A DNA stretch of 64,000 nucleotides from the NCBI GenBank assembly GCA_934646005.1, contig CAKUED010000003.1, forward strand, positions 1 to 64,000, given 5' to 3'. The stretch comes from an uncultured Oscillospiraceae bacterium (lineage in GTDB: Bacteria; Bacillota; Clostridia; Oscillospirales; Oscillospiraceae). Shown piece after piece: positions 1 to 7,879 of the stretch. Positions within the stretch are counted from its first letter, which is position 1, and each line of letters opens with the position of its first letter. Under the pieces are notes generated by a model that was not told the DNA's origin, made no database searches, and was given only the letters and a program-made list of their open reading frames with translations. The translations under genes and the position numbers were made by a program.

Positions 1-326
1 GTCTTTTTCATCTGCGGCAGGCTCATGGGCTTTTCGCAGTGGTTGATCATCACGCCGACCGCACCGGCGGCCTTCAGACCCTCCGGCAGGATATCCGCGC
101 AGCCGCGGCCTGGGCGGAGCGTGTCCATATACGTCGCCAGCACGAACAGGTGCTTCGTATTCTCCGCCACGCGGCGGACCTCCAGCGCCGGGCAGATGAA
201 CAGCACGTCAATGTCGTACTTTTCCGCTGCCGCGTCCGCCGCCCTGGCGTACTTCAGGAGCTTGTCGCCGTACACATAGTTTTTCGTTCCAACCTCAAAA
301 TACGGGGTGCGAATGACTGGTTTCAT
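1..326 (-). CDS. Triosephosphate isomerase-like protein (partial, C-terminus outside window)
   Basis: The first 108 codons of a gene that runs off the left edge. The start follows AGGAGG by a good spacing. The translation opens MKPVIRTPYFEVGTKNYVYG and continues with AAEKYDIDVLFICPALEVRR, HLFVLATYMDTLRPGRG and AVGVMINHCEKPMS. That pattern (a beta strand ending in a possible substrate-binding Lys, then VLFICPALEVRR-type and GVMINHCEKP-type blocks) matches the short TpiA-like family, not housekeeping TPI. Such paralogues are often found in sugar operons with FGGY or PfkB kinases and isomerise unusual tetrose or triose phosphates. Here it is the last visible gene of the KDG kinase/KDPG aldolase run, 19 bp after the DUF4432 gene. 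Interconverting triose phosphates from the aldolase, or isomerising a phosphorylated tetrulose, are both possible. The catalytic Glu region lies outside the window. Confidence 0.75.
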   Translation of the reverse strand, partial: MKPVIRTPYFEVGTKNYVYGDKLLKYARAADAAAEKYDIDVLFICPALEVRRVAENTKHLFVLATYMDTLRPGRGCADILPEGLKAAGAVGVMINHCEKPMSLPQMKK

Positions 327-345
327 ACTCTCAGGTTTCCTCCTT

Positions 346-1356
346 TTATAACTGCCGGATAAAACTGCGAATTTCCTGCAACCCGTCCAGCACGCCGAGC
401 TCCAGCCGGTTCTGGATGCTGGCATAGCCCGGCAGCTTCGCAAGCCGGTCCTGCGCCGCCGCCTGCGCGCGGTCCAGCCCGCAGGTGTTGCACGGCTCAA
501 ACGCCAGCACATAGTCGTGGGACTTCATGAGCTTCCACTGTAACAGATTCGGCAGATTTTTCGTCTCAAACGATATATACGCGCCCAGCTCCAGCTCCTC
601 GTTGTAGACGACGGCGCAGCCCGTCTCGCCGAAGCCGGTGTGCAGAAACAGCTCCTCGCCGCAGCGATCCTCCGGCGCGCGGAGATGTCCCGGGTCGGTG
701 CTGCGGTCGTTCAGCCCCTGCCACCGCGTGCCGGACACCGCCGCGCGGCTGCCGGGCTGCACCAGCGGATAGCCGAAATTAAAGTGATAGAGCAGCATAT
801 ACGGCTCTGCCTCCGCCTCCAGATTCGTGACGGTGTCGCAGATCTGCAAACTTCTTTCGTACAGCCCGGTCGTGATCTCGCGCCGGAGCGACAAATGCCG
901 CCCATACAGGCACGTCTGGTGCATCTCGCCCTCCGCGCAGAGCCGATACTGCTCCTGCTCCCACCACGTCCGCACGCCGAACGTGCTCGCCGGGAGCTGT
1001 CCGATGCGCCCGTGCGTCGGGTACGCGCCGTCCAGCTGCACATGACCGCCGACGTTGTCAAGCCCGCAGGTCGCAAGCATCCCGCCTGCCCACTGGTGGA
1101 CAAATTCGCCGTCCATGGGGCTAAAAAACTGCGGCGCGACCAGCCCGTTTTTGGACTGGAAGCTGAAATTGACGCCGCGATAGCTGAGATCATACAGATT
1201 CATCCCGCAGTCCGGGACGACCGTGAACCGCAGCCCCGCCGCGTTATAAAACTCCGCGATGCGCGTCCCCGCGGACCGTCCGCGCAGCAGCACAGACTCG
1301 CGGATGCCCGCGATCTGGTCGATAGTTCCGAGCTGGCGCAGCAGCGCTGTATCCAT
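346..1356 (-). CDS. DUF4432-type aldose 1-epimerase-like protein
   Basis: A 336-aa cytoplasmic protein with no signal peptide. The start is preceded by GGGAGGAACACGGC. The sequence fits the galactose-mutarotase-like DUF4432 family: CGMNLYDLSYRGVNFSFQSK, then AGGMLATCGLDNVGG, THGRIGQLPA, LLYHFNFGYPLVQPG and AFEPCNTCGLDRA. Members have the beta-sandwich fold of aldose 1-epimerases, but few have a tested function; mutarotation of a free sugar or sugar acid is the usual guess. It sits 15 bp downstream of the amidohydrolase gene and upstream of the TPI-like gene, so it probably serves the same catabolic pathway. Family assignment is fairly firm; the substrate is unknown. Confidence 0.75.
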   Translation of the reverse strand: MDTALLRQLGTIDQIAGIRESVLLRGRSAGTRIAEFYNAAGLRFTVVPDCGMNLYDLSYRGVNFSFQSKNGLVAPQFFSPMDGEFVHQWAGGMLATCGLDNVGGHVQLDGAYPTHGRIGQLPASTFGVRTWWEQEQYRLCAEGEMHQTCLYGRHLSLRREITTGLYERSLQICDTVTNLEAEAEPYMLLYHFNFGYPLVQPGSRAAVSGTRWQGLNDRSTDPGHLRAPEDRCGEELFLHTGFGETGCAVVYNEELELGAYISFETKNLPNLLQWKLMKSHDYVLAFEPCNTCGLDRAQAAAQDRLAKLPGYASIQNRLELGVLDGLQEIRSFIRQL

Positions 1357-1371
1357 GCCGTGTTCCTCCCG

Positions 1372-2430
1372 TCAGCCGTAAATGGACTTGCGCGCGTCCT
1401 CGATCATGCGCAGGGCGTTGTTGCACATAATATCCGCAACATCCTCCCGGCTGAGGTTCAGAGCCGCAGCCGCGCGCTTGAAGGCAAGCAGCTCCTCATA
1501 CAGGAAGAACGTGATCGTCTCCGCCTCCTCCGGCGAGACCTCGCGCAGGTGGCTGTCCTGCTTCGGGTCGCCGTAAAGTCCCGGCGGGACGAGGTTGATA
1601 TACGTCCCGTTTTCCTCAATGCGCCGCATCCGCATCCGCAGGATCGGCATATCCGTGCCGTACAGAACGTGCTTCACGCCCGCGTGCCGGATGACCTCGG
1701 TGATGGCGTATTCGCAGCAGTTCGCGGTAAAATCGTACAGCAGCCCCGGCGCGCGGTCGAGCGTCTCGAACGCGTTTCCGATGTCCTGATGGGTATACGC
1801 CCGCCCGATGTGCGCGATGATCAGGCGGATGTTCGGGAACTCCTGCTCGATTTCCATGATCTGCGCCAGATTGACCGGGTCTTTGAGCCGACCGTTTCGC
1901 GGGATATGCAGCATGACGATCGCGCCCATCTCATCCATCTTTTTAAGCTGATTTTTCGGGAAAAAGTCAAAAATGCGAATTTCCGCCTCCGGCAGATATT
2001 TGGGGCTGAGATTCAAATACCCCTTGATGCCCAGAAAGCCGCCTTCGCGGATGCAGCGCTCCAGCTCCTCCGGCGACTGCTCCGGCGCGCTGAAATACAG
2101 CGCCGGAAAGCCCGTCCTGCGGGACGCCTGCGCAACATAGTCGTTCGCCTCGCGGCTTCTGCCGGAGTTGGAGAACATCAGCGCCCGCACCTCCTTGCCC
2201 GGCAGCAGCAGGCGGTAGGTCTCCTGTAAGTCCTCGATCGAGTTATCCGCCGCGACGAGGCTGGGCCAGGTCACCGTGCGCTTTGTCTCGCCCGGGGCTA
2301 ACGGCGCGGGCGGGAAAAATTCCTTCAGCCAGACGTGCGTATGCACATCGAAAATTTTCTCCGGCAGAAAGTCCCGCAGCTCTTCCTCGTAGACCCTTCT
2401 GTCATGTTCCGTAACTGTAAATAGTGCCAT
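1372..2430 (-). CDS. Amidohydrolase-2 family metal-dependent hydrolase (possible lactonase)
   Basis: A 352-aa TIM-barrel hydrolase. The metal-binding HxH is seen as FDVHTHVW (His30, His32), followed by VMLHIPR and LIIAHIGR histidines and the late Asp in LYGTDMPILR (about Asp260). This order is typical of the amidohydrolase_2 branch, which includes sugar lactonases, dicarboxylate hydrolases and decarboxylases. The start has GGAGGA eight bases upstream. In this operon, next to KDG kinase, KDPG aldolase and oxidoreductases, a lactone-opening step on an oxidised sugar is an attractive inference but is not shown by the sequence. The family could equally give a deacylase or decarboxylase. Confidence 0.75.
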   Translation of the reverse strand: MALFTVTEHDRRVYEEELRDFLPEKIFDVHTHVWLKEFFPPAPLAPGETKRTVTWPSLVAADNSIEDLQETYRLLLPGKEVRALMFSNSGRSREANDYVAQASRRTGFPALYFSAPEQSPEELERCIREGGFLGIKGYLNLSPKYLPEAEIRIFDFFPKNQLKKMDEMGAIVMLHIPRNGRLKDPVNLAQIMEIEQEFPNIRLIIAHIGRAYTHQDIGNAFETLDRAPGLLYDFTANCCEYAITEVIRHAGVKHVLYGTDMPILRMRMRRIEENGTYINLVPPGLYGDPKQDSHLREVSPEEAETITFFLYEELLAFKRAAAALNLSREDVADIMCNNALRMIEDARKSIYG

Positions 2431-2468
2431 TGCAGCAGTCCTCCGTTCTGCAAGTCCTCATGCCGGGT

Positions 2469-3950
2469 TTACGGAAGCTCCGCGAGCTTCTCCGCCCCGG
2501 CGCGATATGTTTTCTGAAGCGCGCGATATTTCTCCGCGCGCGCGGTATCCGGCAAAATGACCGTCTGCTGCGGCGCAAGCGTCCGAAAGCCCTCTTCCGC
2601 GTCGCGGTAGAGCCCGCTGCCGACGCCCGCTAAAATTGCCGCGCCGACGCACGGCAGGTCGGCGATCTCCGGGATGCGGACCGGGCAGCCGAGCGCGTCC
2701 GCCAGAAGCTGCCGCCAGACCGGGCTTCGGGACGCGCCGCCGGAGAGAATGATCCCCTCCGCGCCGGGCTGATCCCGGAAACCATCCAGCATCCAGGCGA
2801 TCTGGAATACGACACCCTCCATCACGGCGCGCGCCAAGTCAAATCGGTCGTCCGACAGGTCCATCCCGACGAAGCTGCCGCGGGTAAAGCTGCCCGCCTT
2901 GCCGCATTTTCCGGCAAACGGATAGAAAAACAGTCCTTTTTCCGCCGCGGCGCGCGTCTGCGCCTCCGCGTTGATACACTCGTAGGAAAGCGCCTGCCCG
3001 TCCTCGCCGGAGGCGATGCTTTTGCGCAGCCAGTCGAGGCATACCCCGCCGGACGGCAGCGAGCAGAGCGCGCCCCATTTTCCGGGCACGGCCGCCGCCG
3101 AGACGGCAAGCCCGGAGGAAAAGTCCGGCTCGTCGCAGATCGCGCTCACCACCCAGCAAGTCCCCGAACCGATGAACACATCACCGCCCCGCAGCGCGCT
3201 CGCGCCGAGCGCCGCGGCATACTGATCGTGCGCACCCGTCACAAGAAGGCACTCCTCCGTAAGCCCCAGCGCCTGCGCGGCATCCGCTGTCAGCGTTCCG
3301 ATGACGCTTCCCGCTCTTGCGAGCTCTGCAAGAGCCTCCTCCCGAACGCCCGCGAACGCAAGCAGCTGCGCGTCGTATTTTGCCGCGCGGATGTCGCAGA
3401 GCTGGTTGATGCCCGCGCTGGACAGATCACACACAGCTTTTCCCGTCAGCTTCATGGAAAGATAATCCGGCACGGTCAAAAACCACTTTGCCTCCGCAAA
3501 GCGCTCCGGCTCTTCCTCGCGCAGCCAGCGGAGCATCACCGCCGGAAGCGACGGTCCGAGCCCCCAGCCGGTTTTCTGGTACATCCGCTCCGCGCCGCCA
3601 AGCTCGCGGATAAACTCCGCCTGCTGCCGCGCGGCGCGGGTGTCGTTCCAGACGATTGCCGGGCGGACGGGGCGCAGCGCGCGATCGACCGCCGCCAGCG
3701 TCCCGCCCTGTACCGACAGGGCAAGCGCCGCGACCTGTTCGCCCGCACCCGGCACGCTGCGGCAGACCTCCCGCACCGTATGGCAGACCGCCTGCCACCA
3801 GTCGTCCGGGTTCTGCTCGCTGCGTCCGGGGGCGGGCGCGGCGAGCGCGTAGGATTCGTAGGCGCGGGCAAGCAGTGCGCCGCCCGCGTCAAACAGCAGC
3901 GTTTTTGTGCCGGTCGTGCCCACGTCGATCCCCAGCAAATATCGTTTCAT
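2469..3950 (-). CDS. FGGY-family carbohydrate kinase (xylulokinase-like)
   Basis: A 493-aa sugar kinase. The N-terminal phosphate loop LLGIDVGTTGTK (Asp9), the substrate-site TGAHDQYAAALGAS (Asp242, the likely catalytic base) and the second-domain loops GSGTCWVVS and ILSGGASRSPVWRQLLAD are all present, so both ASKHA domains are complete. The start was placed at MKRYLLG (GGAG upstream). An in-frame ATG 21 bases earlier lies immediately after the stop of the KDG kinase gene and is less likely. The closest type is XylB/YgcE/LsrK-like; family substrates include xylulose, ribulose, erythritol and AI-2. The operon also holds a PfkB-type KDG kinase, so two different kinase substrates seem to enter the pathway. 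Confidence 0.85.
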   Translation of the reverse strand: MKRYLLGIDVGTTGTKTLLFDAGGALLARAYESYALAAPAPGRSEQNPDDWWQAVCHTVREVCRSVPGAGEQVAALALSVQGGTLAAVDRALRPVRPAIVWNDTRAARQQAEFIRELGGAERMYQKTGWGLGPSLPAVMLRWLREEEPERFAEAKWFLTVPDYLSMKLTGKAVCDLSSAGINQLCDIRAAKYDAQLLAFAGVREEALAELARAGSVIGTLTADAAQALGLTEECLLVTGAHDQYAAALGASALRGGDVFIGSGTCWVVSAICDEPDFSSGLAVSAAAVPGKWGALCSLPSGGVCLDWLRKSIASGEDGQALSYECINAEAQTRAAAEKGLFFYPFAGKCGKAGSFTRGSFVGMDLSDDRFDLARAVMEGVVFQIAWMLDGFRDQPGAEGIILSGGASRSPVWRQLLADALGCPVRIPEIADLPCVGAAILAGVGSGLYRDAEEGFRTLAPQQTVILPDTARAEKYRALQKTYRAGAEKLAELP

Positions 3951-3972
3951 GTTCGTTTTCTCCGCGCCCATC

Positions 3973-4995
3973 TCAGCGCACGACCCGTCCAGAGCCGTCG
4001 CCGCCCATCAGCGTCAGAACTTCGTTCACGCTGACAAGGTTATAATCCTGCTCGATGCTGTGCTTAAGGCAGGACGCCGCCGTGGCAAATTCCAGCGTTT
4101 TCTGATCGTCAAAGCCGTTCAGCATCCCGTAGATCAGCGCGCCCGCAAACGAATCGCCGCCGCCCACGCGGTTGACGATGTGGATCTTGTACTCTTTGGA
4201 GAAGTGCACGTCCCCGTCGTGATAGAGCATCGCCGACCACTCGTTGTCCGAGGCGGAAATGCTCTTGCGGAGCGTCGTGGCGATATAGGGGATGTCAAAG
4301 CGCGTGCTGAGCTGCCGCGCCACGTCGCAGTACCCGGCGTGATCCAGCTTGCCCGCGGTCACGTCGCTGCCCGCCGCGCGGATGCCAAAGACCTTTTCCG
4401 CGTCCTCTTCGTTGGCGATCAGAACGTCCACATACTGTAAAAGCTCGCCCATGACACTGCCCGCCTGCTCCGTCGTCCAGAGGTTTTTGCGGTAATTCAG
4501 GTCGCAGCTGATCTTCACGCCCTTTTTCTTTGCCGCTTTGCACGCCTGTACGCAGACGGCGGGGAGCGTATCGCTCAGTGCGGGCGTGATGCCGGTAAAG
4601 TGAAACCACGCCGCGTCCTCAAAAATGGCGTCCCAGTCATAGGTCTCGGTCGTGGACTCCGCCACGGCGCTGTGCTTGCGGTCATAGACCACGCGGGACG
4701 GGCGCTGCGCCGCGCCGCGCTCGGTGTAGATCACGCCGATGCGCTCGCCGCCGCGCGCGACGGCGTCCGTTCCGATGCCGAATTTCCGCAGCGACGCGAT
4801 CGCCGCGTCCGCGATGGGATTTTCGGGCAGACGCGTCACCAGCTCCGCCGGCATCCCAAACTGTGCCAGCGACGCGCAGACATTCGACTCCGCGCCGGTA
4901 AAAAAGCACTCCATGCTGTCCGCCTGTATAAATCTCCGATAGCCCGCCGGCTCCAGACTCAGCATCAGCTCGCCGAAGCATACGATTTTTTTCAT
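3973..4995 (-). CDS. kdgK: 2-dehydro-3-deoxygluconokinase (KDG kinase, PfkB family)
   Basis: A 340-aa PfkB kinase. It starts MKKIVCFGELMLSLEP, has the substrate-binding FFTGAESNVCASLAQFG block with the GxxxNxA-type signature, and ends with the ATP/anion-hole motif NRVGGGDSFAGALIYG, whose Asp281 is the expected catalytic base. KDG kinases phosphorylate 2-keto-3-deoxygluconate to KDPG. The aldolase for that product is encoded just upstream (13-bp gap), which makes the specificity call strong. The start is fixed by GGAGGGGAACT; longer in-frame starts upstream are inside the aldolase gene. No sugar-acid dehydratase was seen in the window, so the step that makes KDG must be encoded elsewhere. Confidence 0.88.
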   Translation of the reverse strand: MKKIVCFGELMLSLEPAGYRRFIQADSMECFFTGAESNVCASLAQFGMPAELVTRLPENPIADAAIASLRKFGIGTDAVARGGERIGVIYTERGAAQRPSRVVYDRKHSAVAESTTETYDWDAIFEDAAWFHFTGITPALSDTLPAVCVQACKAAKKKGVKISCDLNYRKNLWTTEQAGSVMGELLQYVDVLIANEEDAEKVFGIRAAGSDVTAGKLDHAGYCDVARQLSTRFDIPYIATTLRKSISASDNEWSAMLYHDGDVHFSKEYKIHIVNRVGGGDSFAGALIYGMLNGFDDQKTLEFATAASCLKHSIEQDYNLVSVNEVLTLMGGDGSGRVVR

Positions 4996-5008
4996 AGTTC
5001 CCCTCCGT

Positions 5009-5974
5009 TTACGCCTGTACGATGTGGACGGCAAAGCCCGCGATTTCTTCCTGCAAATACACGCACGTCAGCTTGCCCGCCGCATTATATTTTCTTCCTT
5101 CCTCGCGCAGCGGCACGCCCTGCTCCTCCAGCCAGGCGCACGCGCGCAACATGGAGCTTGTGCGAATGCCGATGTGCCCCTTTTCGCCGAGCCCTTCAAA
5201 GGCGTTGCATTCCACGGCGCTCCCGGCAAACACACACGCGCTGTGCGCCACCGGCTCAAGGCCAAGCAGCGCGCACAGGCGCTGCGCCGATTTTTCCGCC
5301 TCCGCGCGGTTCGGATGGTTCACGCCGACGTGCGCCAGCGAGAAGCCGAGCGCAATGCGCCGTGCCTTGCGGCAAATATCGCGGATGGCGTCAAAATCCT
5401 CCCGCTCCAGCAGCGCCTTCGGCGCGACAAAGCTGCCGCCGCACGCCGCGATGGAGGGGCTTGCCAGATAGCTGCCGAGCGTATCGAGCGTGATGCCGCC
5501 CGTTGGGAGATACCGCACGCCCGGGAACGGTCCTGTCAGCTCGCGGATGGCGGCAAGCCCGCCGCACGCTTCCACCGGGAAGAATTTCATCACGCGCAGC
5601 CCCTGGCTGTACGCAAGCTGGATCTCCGAGGCGGACGTGCAGCCCGGAACGACATCCACGCCGCTTTGCAGGCACAGCTCCACGATCTGCGGGTCATAGC
5701 CGGGCGAGACGATAAAGTCCGCTCCGACCTCGATCGCCGCCTTCGCCTGCGTGAGCGTCAAGATCGTGCCCGCGCCGACCTCCATTTCGGGGTGCGCCTG
5801 CTTGATGCGCTGCATCCGCTCCATCGCGCCCTCCGAGCGTGCCAGCACCTCGATCGCCGGAAGCCCGCCGTCACACAGCGCCTGCGCCAGCGGCAGCGTC
5901 CATTCGTCTTTTTTTACGTTCAAAACCGGCAAAACGCCGAGCTTTTCGATTTTTTTGATACTTTCGCCGTTCAT
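5009..5974 (-). CDS. eda: KDPG/KHG aldolase with C-terminal VOC-like domain
   Basis: A 321-aa protein. Residues 1-205 form a class I KDPG/KHG aldolase: AIEVLARS (Glu42, Arg46), MEVGAGTIL, FIVSPGYDP, VVPGCTSASEI and the Schiff-base Lys130 in LRVMKFFPVEACGG, followed by YLPTGGI. It cleaves KDPG to pyruvate and glyceraldehyde-3-phosphate. Residues about 208-321 (FSLAHVGVNHPN, FAGSAVECN, GHIGIRTSSMLRA, GFAVHIVQA) look like a single vicinal-oxygen-chelate (glyoxalase-like) domain. Aldolases are normally about 210 aa; related fusions occur in some Firmicutes, and the role of the extra domain is not established. The start has GGAGGAGACT upstream. It precedes kdgK in the same transcript. Confidence 0.88.
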   Translation of the reverse strand: MNGESIKKIEKLGVLPVLNVKKDEWTLPLAQALCDGGLPAIEVLARSEGAMERMQRIKQAHPEMEVGAGTILTLTQAKAAIEVGADFIVSPGYDPQIVELCLQSGVDVVPGCTSASEIQLAYSQGLRVMKFFPVEACGGLAAIRELTGPFPGVRYLPTGGITLDTLGSYLASPSIAACGGSFVAPKALLEREDFDAIRDICRKARRIALGFSLAHVGVNHPNRAEAEKSAQRLCALLGLEPVAHSACVFAGSAVECNAFEGLGEKGHIGIRTSSMLRACAWLEEQGVPLREEGRKYNAAGKLTCVYLQEEIAGFAVHIVQA

Positions 5975-5994
5975 AGTCTCCTCCTGCCCCCGCG

Positions 5995-7866
5995 TCAGCG
6001 CGCGATCTGGATCGTGATCGTTTTTTCCACACCGTCGCCCGTAATGCGAAGCTCCGTGGTCTTTCCGACGTTCTGCGCATCGGATGTTGCCTGCACCATG
6101 CCGTGTGCGTCGATCGTGCACACCGATGCATCGGCGACCTCAAATTGCAGCGCCGTATCCTCCGCGTAAAGCGGGGTCACATACGCCGTGATCTGATGCT
6201 TCTGCCCCAGCGGCACGAGCAGCGTCTGCCCGTTCTCCAGCTGCGTTCTGCCGTCGCTGTCCAGCACCGTAATGTCGTGCGCCGTGTGATCCTCTGCTGC
6301 GCAGAAGCGCGCAAAGGTATTTTCCGCCGCGTCCTTGCCGATGGCGTTGTAGCCCTTCTGGTTATAGTGGATGTTGTAGCAGCCCATATAGCCCCAGCCC
6401 TCGGCGGACTCATCAGGATAGGACTCCGTGCGCCCGATCTCCGTCTGCATCGTCACGAAGCGATAGCCCTCCGCGCCGCTGTAATTGAGCGCGAACTGCG
6501 CCGCGCGCACCGGCACAAGGTCCACGAGCTGCTGCTGGGCAACATTTTCCGCCGAGCTGACCGACGTCATGGCGCGCACCGGCAGAATGCCCAGAAATTC
6601 CAGCCCGACGTCTTTCTTGAAGCCCTCAAACATACTGATAAAGTCGTTTGCGTACTCCTCCGAGGTCATCAGCGGGTTCTCCGCGCTCACGGGCAGCCAG
6701 TCGCCGAGATATTCATAGTTCGGCGTGGCGTTCTTAAACGCCCAGGTGAACGTGCCGGGGCTGTAGACATACTCCTCGCACGTCTCGCCCTGAAGCCAGA
6801 AGGCATAGACGCGGTTGATCTCAAAGTTGGAATCCTCCGCGCTGAACGCCTGCTGGTACTCGCGGAAGCGCTCCACGGTCTGCGCGTAGCAGTCAAGCCC
6901 GAAGAATTTCAGGTTCGGGTCTGGCATCCACGTCTCGATCGGCGTGCTGCCGATCGCCGTTTGCAGCATCAGCGTTTTTTCGCCGGTCAGGTTATACCAT
7001 TCCTTGCCGAGCGCCGGAGAAAAGCCGCTGCGTCCCTTGGAAAGATCGTACATCCCGGAGAACTGATACTCGTCATAGCTGTTGATAATATCGTCGCACC
7101 AGACCGTGCCGAGCTTCGGCGCGTCGGAGAGCGATTTCTGCTCATTGGCGTAGGAATAATAATCCGCGTATTCCGGCGGTACATCGTGCCAGCCGTAGGC
7201 GTTGCTCTGCCCGATGATGAGGAAAATATTCAGCGGCGCTTTGATGACGCGGTCCACAACGATCGTCTCGTGGACTTCATCGCCGAGATAGACCGTGACC
7301 GTGACCGGGCTGTCCGAAAGCGCCTTTGCCTTCATGCTGCCCGTCTCCGAGACGGAGATGACATCCGGGTCGGAGCTCTCAAAGGAAAATTCCGCGCCGT
7401 CCTCCGGCACAACGTCCGCAACATACTCATACACATCGGCGTACTGAAGCTCAAAGCCCTTCGCCGCGTCCTTTACGAACCGCACGGTATACACATTCTC
7501 CGCGTCCGCGCTGCGTACCGTCGCGCTTGCCTCGCCGCTGCCCGCCGTATCCGCGATGGTCGCCTGCAAGACCTCCACGGTAAGACCATTTTCGGCTTCG
7601 GCGCTGATCTTGGGGACGCGCGGTCTGCCCGCCGGGATCGTCACGGTATATTCGCAGACCTGCGGGTCAAAGTCGATCGTGTAGCCGCCGTCGATCTGCA
7701 AAGAGTTCAGCACCGGCAGTGCCTGCGGTGCGGTGTCCGTCGCCGCATCCGCCTCCGGCTGCGCCGGTTCATCCGTTTCCGCCGGGGCTTTCTCCGCAGC
7801 GCACGCCGCCAGACAGCAGATCGCCGCCGCGAGCGCCAGTAGACGGAGCAGTTTTTTCAGTTTCAT
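5995..7866 (-). CDS. SASA/DUF303-type carbohydrate acetylesterase lipoprotein
   Basis: A 623-aa exported lipoprotein. The signal peptide ends in the lipobox LAACAAEK, followed by an acidic, Pro-rich linker. Residues about 60-145 resemble a cadherin-like beta-sandwich (LNSLQIDGG, VCEYTVTIPAG). The esterase core starts at IFLIIGQSNAYGW (nucleophile Ser221), has the family block YAFWLQGET, and His500 in NIHYNQKGYNAIG; this order fits the sialate O-acetylesterase-like (SASA) SGNH family. The C-terminal 100 residues look like a Big2-type Ig domain. It probably removes acetyl groups from a glycan at the cell surface before hydrolysis. The start is MKLKKLLR, with AGAGGAGACTGC upstream. Confidence 0.82.
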   Translation of the reverse strand: MKLKKLLRLLALAAAICCLAACAAEKAPAETDEPAQPEADAATDTAPQALPVLNSLQIDGGYTIDFDPQVCEYTVTIPAGRPRVPKISAEAENGLTVEVLQATIADTAGSGEASATVRSADAENVYTVRFVKDAAKGFELQYADVYEYVADVVPEDGAEFSFESSDPDVISVSETGSMKAKALSDSPVTVTVYLGDEVHETIVVDRVIKAPLNIFLIIGQSNAYGWHDVPPEYADYYSYANEQKSLSDAPKLGTVWCDDIINSYDEYQFSGMYDLSKGRSGFSPALGKEWYNLTGEKTLMLQTAIGSTPIETWMPDPNLKFFGLDCYAQTVERFREYQQAFSAEDSNFEINRVYAFWLQGETCEEYVYSPGTFTWAFKNATPNYEYLGDWLPVSAENPLMTSEEYANDFISMFEGFKKDVGLEFLGILPVRAMTSVSSAENVAQQQLVDLVPVRAAQFALNYSGAEGYRFVTMQTEIGRTESYPDESAEGWGYMGCYNIHYNQKGYNAIGKDAAENTFARFCAAEDHTAHDITVLDSDGRTQLENGQTLLVPLGQKHQITAYVTPLYAEDTALQFEVADASVCTIDAHGMVQATSDAQNVGKTTELRITGDGVEKTITIQIAR

Positions 7867-7879
7867 ATGCAGTCTCCTC

